The position numbers and the translations under genes are program-made. A stretch of DNA of 64,000 nucleotides, from positions 34,511,546 to 34,575,545 of the forward strand of contig CM067068.1 of assembly GCA_033980235.1 (NCBI GenBank), given 5' to 3'. Under the pieces are notes generated by a model. It was not told where the DNA came from. It did not search any database and saw only the letters and a list, made by a program, of their open reading frames with translations. The first letter of the stretch is position 1. Every line of letters starts with the position of its first letter. This DNA comes from Diadema setosum. Lineage: Eukaryota; Echinodermata; Echinoidea; Diadematoida; Diadematidae. Shown here in pieces: positions 60,201 through 64,000 of this stretch.

Positions 60201-60347
60201 CCGTACGTGAAACTTCCCAGTTATATGCAACAACCAGATACCGGCAGATAGACTACAGACATAAAAAGACAAGATTCAACCACTGCATTCATTATGAAAA
60301 TGAAGAACTTGGGGATGAAAACTTTTATTCGTATATTCCGGGCCAAG
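60201..60347 (+). CDS. Single internal exon of an unidentified protein
   Basis: A 147-nt stretch lies between a strong acceptor (TTCTATTTTTTTCTAAG) and a GTACAT donor. Only one frame is open: two bases, 48 codons, one base (phase 1-1). It reads VRETSQLYATTRYRQIDYRH, then KKTRFNHCIHYENEELGDEN, then FYSYIPGQ. The rich mix of charged and aromatic residues, low repeat content and symmetric phase look like genuine coding sequence. I do not recognise the family. A plus-strand gene downstream of VAMP7 is implied; the next in-phase candidate is 61858-61942, but that is weak. Confidence 0.45.
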
Positions 60348-61958
60348 GTACATGCATGCAAGTCTGACAAGGATAGAGCAGGCATATAAAATAATACAGT
60401 ATGCTATCTACATGTACGTTGTGTAAATCTTATACAAAAGGTCGAGGCATTATATTTCTTTTTTCTCTCTTCATTAAGAGGGCTTCCCAGTAACATAAAT
60501 ACCATCATTATCCATAAGGCGGATGTTCACTAAAGAACACAAAGTGCACTGACCTACATGACCACATCCCTCGCATACTCAAATTTTTATAACGGCAACA
60601 TACAGGCATGACATCCAAGTCATTTTGCACCGTTGTCATCCAGTCTTCTTCTGTTCCTTACTTCTGCAAAGTTCAGTACACATTCAAGAAGGGGTGTTTC
60701 CTGAAAGCCTATTAATTTATCAAAACTGGTACAGTACCTGTAATGTAGGATCGTTTTTATCTACATTCTTCCACACAAACCTTGAATGACTCTGAAATTC
60801 CATTGCATTTAGAGTTCATCGAGAAAAAGAATAGCTTGGCAAAAATATATGCCAGTTTCATGAATGTAGATATCACATATACACCTGTAGCTACAACAGT
60901 GAATTGGCACGATTGCTGGTCATAAATCATTATCATATCTTGATAAACAAATGGAAAACAAAGGAATCTCGTGAAGCATATTAACTTGTGTTGAAAAGCA
61001 TGAAGGGCCTATTGCTGGCCTGGTAAACATTCATTGTTGCATTAGACTTTGTCCCAAAGAAACCGGAGTTACCTAGCTCGTATCAAAGTCTTAAAAACTT
61101 CCTCTCATCACTGCGCAGTGAAATACCAATCTGGCATAAATTTTGCCGTAACATTTTCTCAGCTGGCAACTGAAATCATTCCAGTTATGTAATATACAAA
61201 CAGCAAATACAATACCATGCCGTCAAATCCTCTCATGCAGGCCCTACAATATCTTACTAGGCAAAGATATACATGTAGAAATTTACAGCTTGTCAAGCTG
61301 CACAAACACTGACTCTTGTGTCAAAGAAATCATGTGTGAATCTTTTGATCTCCTTCATCATTTTCTTCAACTCAAAACAAATAGTGAGCCCATGGATAAT
61401 GCTGTTTTCTTTCAGTTAGCAATACAAATGAATGACTTGATCATGATGGTTATCACATGATCGCCTGTCACATGCTTTAATCACATGATCGGTCAGTGCA
61501 CTGACAGTGGATTCATGCAATAAACCAAAATGGCTTCCGCCAATACATTCCTTCACTGTAAAACGTTCAAATGAAGAATATGATCACAAAAAGAATTAAG
61601 TGACATTTTCAAACATTTCTAAGGCTAAGCCCATCATCCATCAGATAGAGCAATATAATATTAATAACATTTTCCAATGATACATTGTACATTGTACCTC
61701 ATATGTCACATAACAAGGGATACTCTTGAATGTATGATTAAAAGTGTCCAATGTTTTCTTATTTTTCCTTTTTTAACATGTTAAATCGCAAATTAGCAAG
61801 AACGGAGTTAACTCATTTTGAAATCAAACTCTTAAAAGTAATTTGCATTTCAGGATGGGAACTGCTTTGCGATGGAACAAACAATTTTGCTCTATTGGAT
61901 ATTGCTTCATTGACCTTTGCAGAAGTCCACTCATCCTTATAGGGAACTTGATCATTTC

Positions 61959-62053
61959 AACCCATAGCCCGACTAGTCCCAAGTATACTCCGGTATGTGT
62001 CTATGGGAAGCGTGTGTTACAGTAAAATTAGCTTGTCCTCACTGATGGGTTAA
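61959..62053. repeat. Double-hairpin element C, copy 6
   Basis: Diverged copy (AACCCATAGCCCGACTAGTC ... GCTTGTCCTCACTGATGGGT) downstream of VAMP7. Confidence 0.82.
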
Positions 62054-62062
62054 TAGTCGACT

Positions 62063-62084
62063 ATTAACCCATTGAGGACAAGCT
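62063..62084. repeat. Double-hairpin element C, arm fragment head-to-head with copy 6
   Basis: ATTAACCCATTGAGGACAAG is the inverted counterpart of the preceding arm, giving a 26-bp perfect palindrome centred on TAGTCGACTA. Confidence 0.85.
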
Positions 62085-62681
62085 AATCCAGAGATTTCAC
62101 TTCTGTGGTATGGTGTATTATCTGTTTTTTTTGTTTTTTTTTTGTTTTTTTTAAGATAATAATTCTTGCTCTTCGTTGTGAATGTTTCATACAGTAGAAG
62201 TACAACTCATAGTTCATATGATCAATTTGTTGTTTGTATGAATTGCGCTGAAGAAAGTTCAAAAACCTTCCAACTTCAGCTCAAAAACCTTGCAATTGCT
62301 TTGTAAAGAATAATTTTTTTTTTTGGTGTTCCTCACACATATTGATGGATTTTGGCACCCAAGTTTCCTCCCGATTTGAGAAGACTAAAGAACTCAATCA
62401 CATTAATGTAACCCTTCATTTAAAGACATGCAGTAAATTCTAGTGGTGCCACCTTAATGAAAAGAATAATTCCTCCACAGACTTGATGGTGAGATATTAC
62501 TACTGTAATATATTACAGATTATACCGTCAAACTTGCCTTGGTCAACCTTGCATAAAAATTGGCCGAGTTGAAGAAAAAAGTCTACCTCAGGTAGATATC
62601 AACATGTGCCAGTTCTACTGTGGTAAATTGAACTTCACTCAATTTGAAGGATTTTCTCTGGTTTGCCCCTTTGGATTCAAC

Positions 62682-63067
62682 TTTAAAGGGATACATGTAG
62701 TACAGTTTTGGTTGAGATAGGGGATTTACAGTAGATGTTAACTTTTTGTGAGATGATTAGAAACCACTTATATGAAATACTAAAGAGCATACAATTCCAT
62801 GAGGAATTCACAATTTGATGAAAATCAGTTTTAAAATGGCTGAGATATCTATAAAGAAAGTAAGAGAGTAAAACAAAGTGGTCTTAAAAGTTTGTTCCCA
62901 CCTTTCAATCAGGACCACTATGTTTTTGGATATCTCCGCCATTTTTTTTTTAAATTCTACTAAGAATTGTATGATCTTTCATATTTCATGAGAGGTTTCT
63001 TATTATCTCACAAAAAAGGTGGAAACCTGAAGTCTCATCTCAACCAAAACTATACCATCCCTTCAAG
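62682..63067. repeat. Foldback family B, copy 4
   Basis: CTTTAAAGGGATACATGTAG with GTACAGTTTTGGTTGAGATA at the left; CATCTCAACCAAAACTATAC and CATCCCTTCAAG at the right. Arms contain ATGAAAATCAGTTTTAAAAT and AATGGCTGAGATATC. Confidence 0.88.
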
Positions 63068-64000
63068 GGCAAGATTGACTGTACACTGTACTGTACATAC
63101 GCTATTAAGTATTCTGCTTTAAATATCCTGTTTACACACGGCACTCACACACACAAAATACAACTTATAAATCAAAGAAATAGACAGAGACATGTAGCTA
63201 ACTTCACTAGCGAGCAATCATGTTACATACAGGATCAATGAAAATGACATACATACAAATGCATAAATAAATACGTAGAAGTTGCTGAATGTGTACAAAT
63301 CATAGTGTTGGGATTGGGTATTACAAGGCATATCCCATTCTCTGAATGCATGCTTAGTGATAGAATCATGACAAGGGATATAACTCTTTTGGTACAACCT
63401 TTACCAAATGCAGAGTTAACTTAGTATTACATGTACAGTTTACTTTGAAAGATAACCTTTTCTATGATTATTACATTAATCACTCCCAATTATTTAGAAA
63501 AACATCTTAACTGAACCCCCCCCCCCCCAAAAAAAAAAAAAAAAAAAATTGCATACATCACTATTTTAACATTGTTTATCTGCTTCAAGCAGGGATTACA
63601 TTTTTCTCTGATTGAAGCAATTTTGCTTTGTTGTAGTTTGTCTTTATGCTGCTTTTTGTACCGTGCATGTATTACTCATACACAGGATTGTGAGCTAGTT
63701 GATAAAAATGAGATGGCAACATTTTATACAACTTGAACATCTTGCATTTCCAAATTTTGCCCTAAAAAATGAACATTCAAAAACAAAGAACAGGTAATGA
63801 GCTGAACTAGTTGGTTGATTTCAAAATTTACGATCCCTGTCCCAATATGGTGGAACAAACGTCATATACCTACTGTACTTGTACATGTACTCTAGAAGAC
63901 ATAATAAATCTGAAGTAGCCTTGGATTACTTAATATTTACTAATTTGATCAGATATAATTTATGAAAGAAAATTATGTATGATCATATGCTATACTGTAA
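63068..64000. other. No gene seen
   Basis: AT-rich end of window, with a C14-A22 tract at 63515-63548. No supported feature. Confidence 0.45.

Noticed and set aside
61858..61942. Possible exon (GWELLCDGTNNFALLDIASL) in phase with the 60201-60347 exon
   Set aside because: All three frames are open here and there is no second exon boundary; the phase match may be chance. Kept only as a remark.
1..64000. tRNA, rRNA or other structured RNA genes
   Set aside because: Scanned by eye for tRNA A/B boxes and rRNA cores; none convincing. A tRNAscan-SE and Infernal run would be decisive.

Overview
This is animal nuclear DNA: AT-rich, intron-rich, full of microsatellites, foldback elements and other repeats, with no prokaryotic gene organisation. 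Two genes are recognisable from their exons. One is a complete coding sequence for the SNARE VAMP7 (+ strand, seven GT-AG exons, 39421-51673, 220 residues). The other is the 5' part of a TMEM179/TMEM179B-family membrane protein (- strand, exons at 18343-18242, 13701-13588 and 12239-12160). The repeat style (GACCTTTGACC repeats, GGAC tracts, C-run/A-run junctions, many TTAA-flanked hairpins) suggests a marine invertebrate, possibly an echinoderm. That is inference, not proof.

Layout. 1-10.4 kb: foldback fragments, a 161-bp tandem array carrying an RFX X-box palindrome, a repeat rich in nuclear-receptor half-sites, and weak minus-strand exon candidates at 8.6 and 6.0 kb. 10.4-18.4 kb: the TMEM179B-like gene, with large repeat-filled introns. 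18.4-32.7 kb: repeat-dominated, with an hAT-like element with 8-bp target duplication (20950-22333), a GGTGTTAA dyad array, a CpG-rich foldback block, a TA-flanked MITE and copies of the half-site repeat. 32.7-36.0 kb: a nest of two related DNA elements plus a solo LTR. 36-39.3 kb: VAMP7 upstream region with two copies of a TTAA-flanked repeat. 39.3-51.7 kb: VAMP7, whose introns hold a piggyBac-like element, a 96%-identical hairpin and several 90-bp double-hairpin elements. 51.7-64 kb: downstream DNA, with one convincing but unidentified plus-strand exon at 60201-60347.

The genes show no functional linkage to each other. What unifies the window is its mobile-element content: at least six families use TTAA-flanked ends, and several repeats spread exact or near-exact transcription-factor motifs (RFX X-box, DR1 nuclear-receptor sites). 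Most open frames that can be found by simple six-frame translation are chance frames inside repeats and are not annotated.
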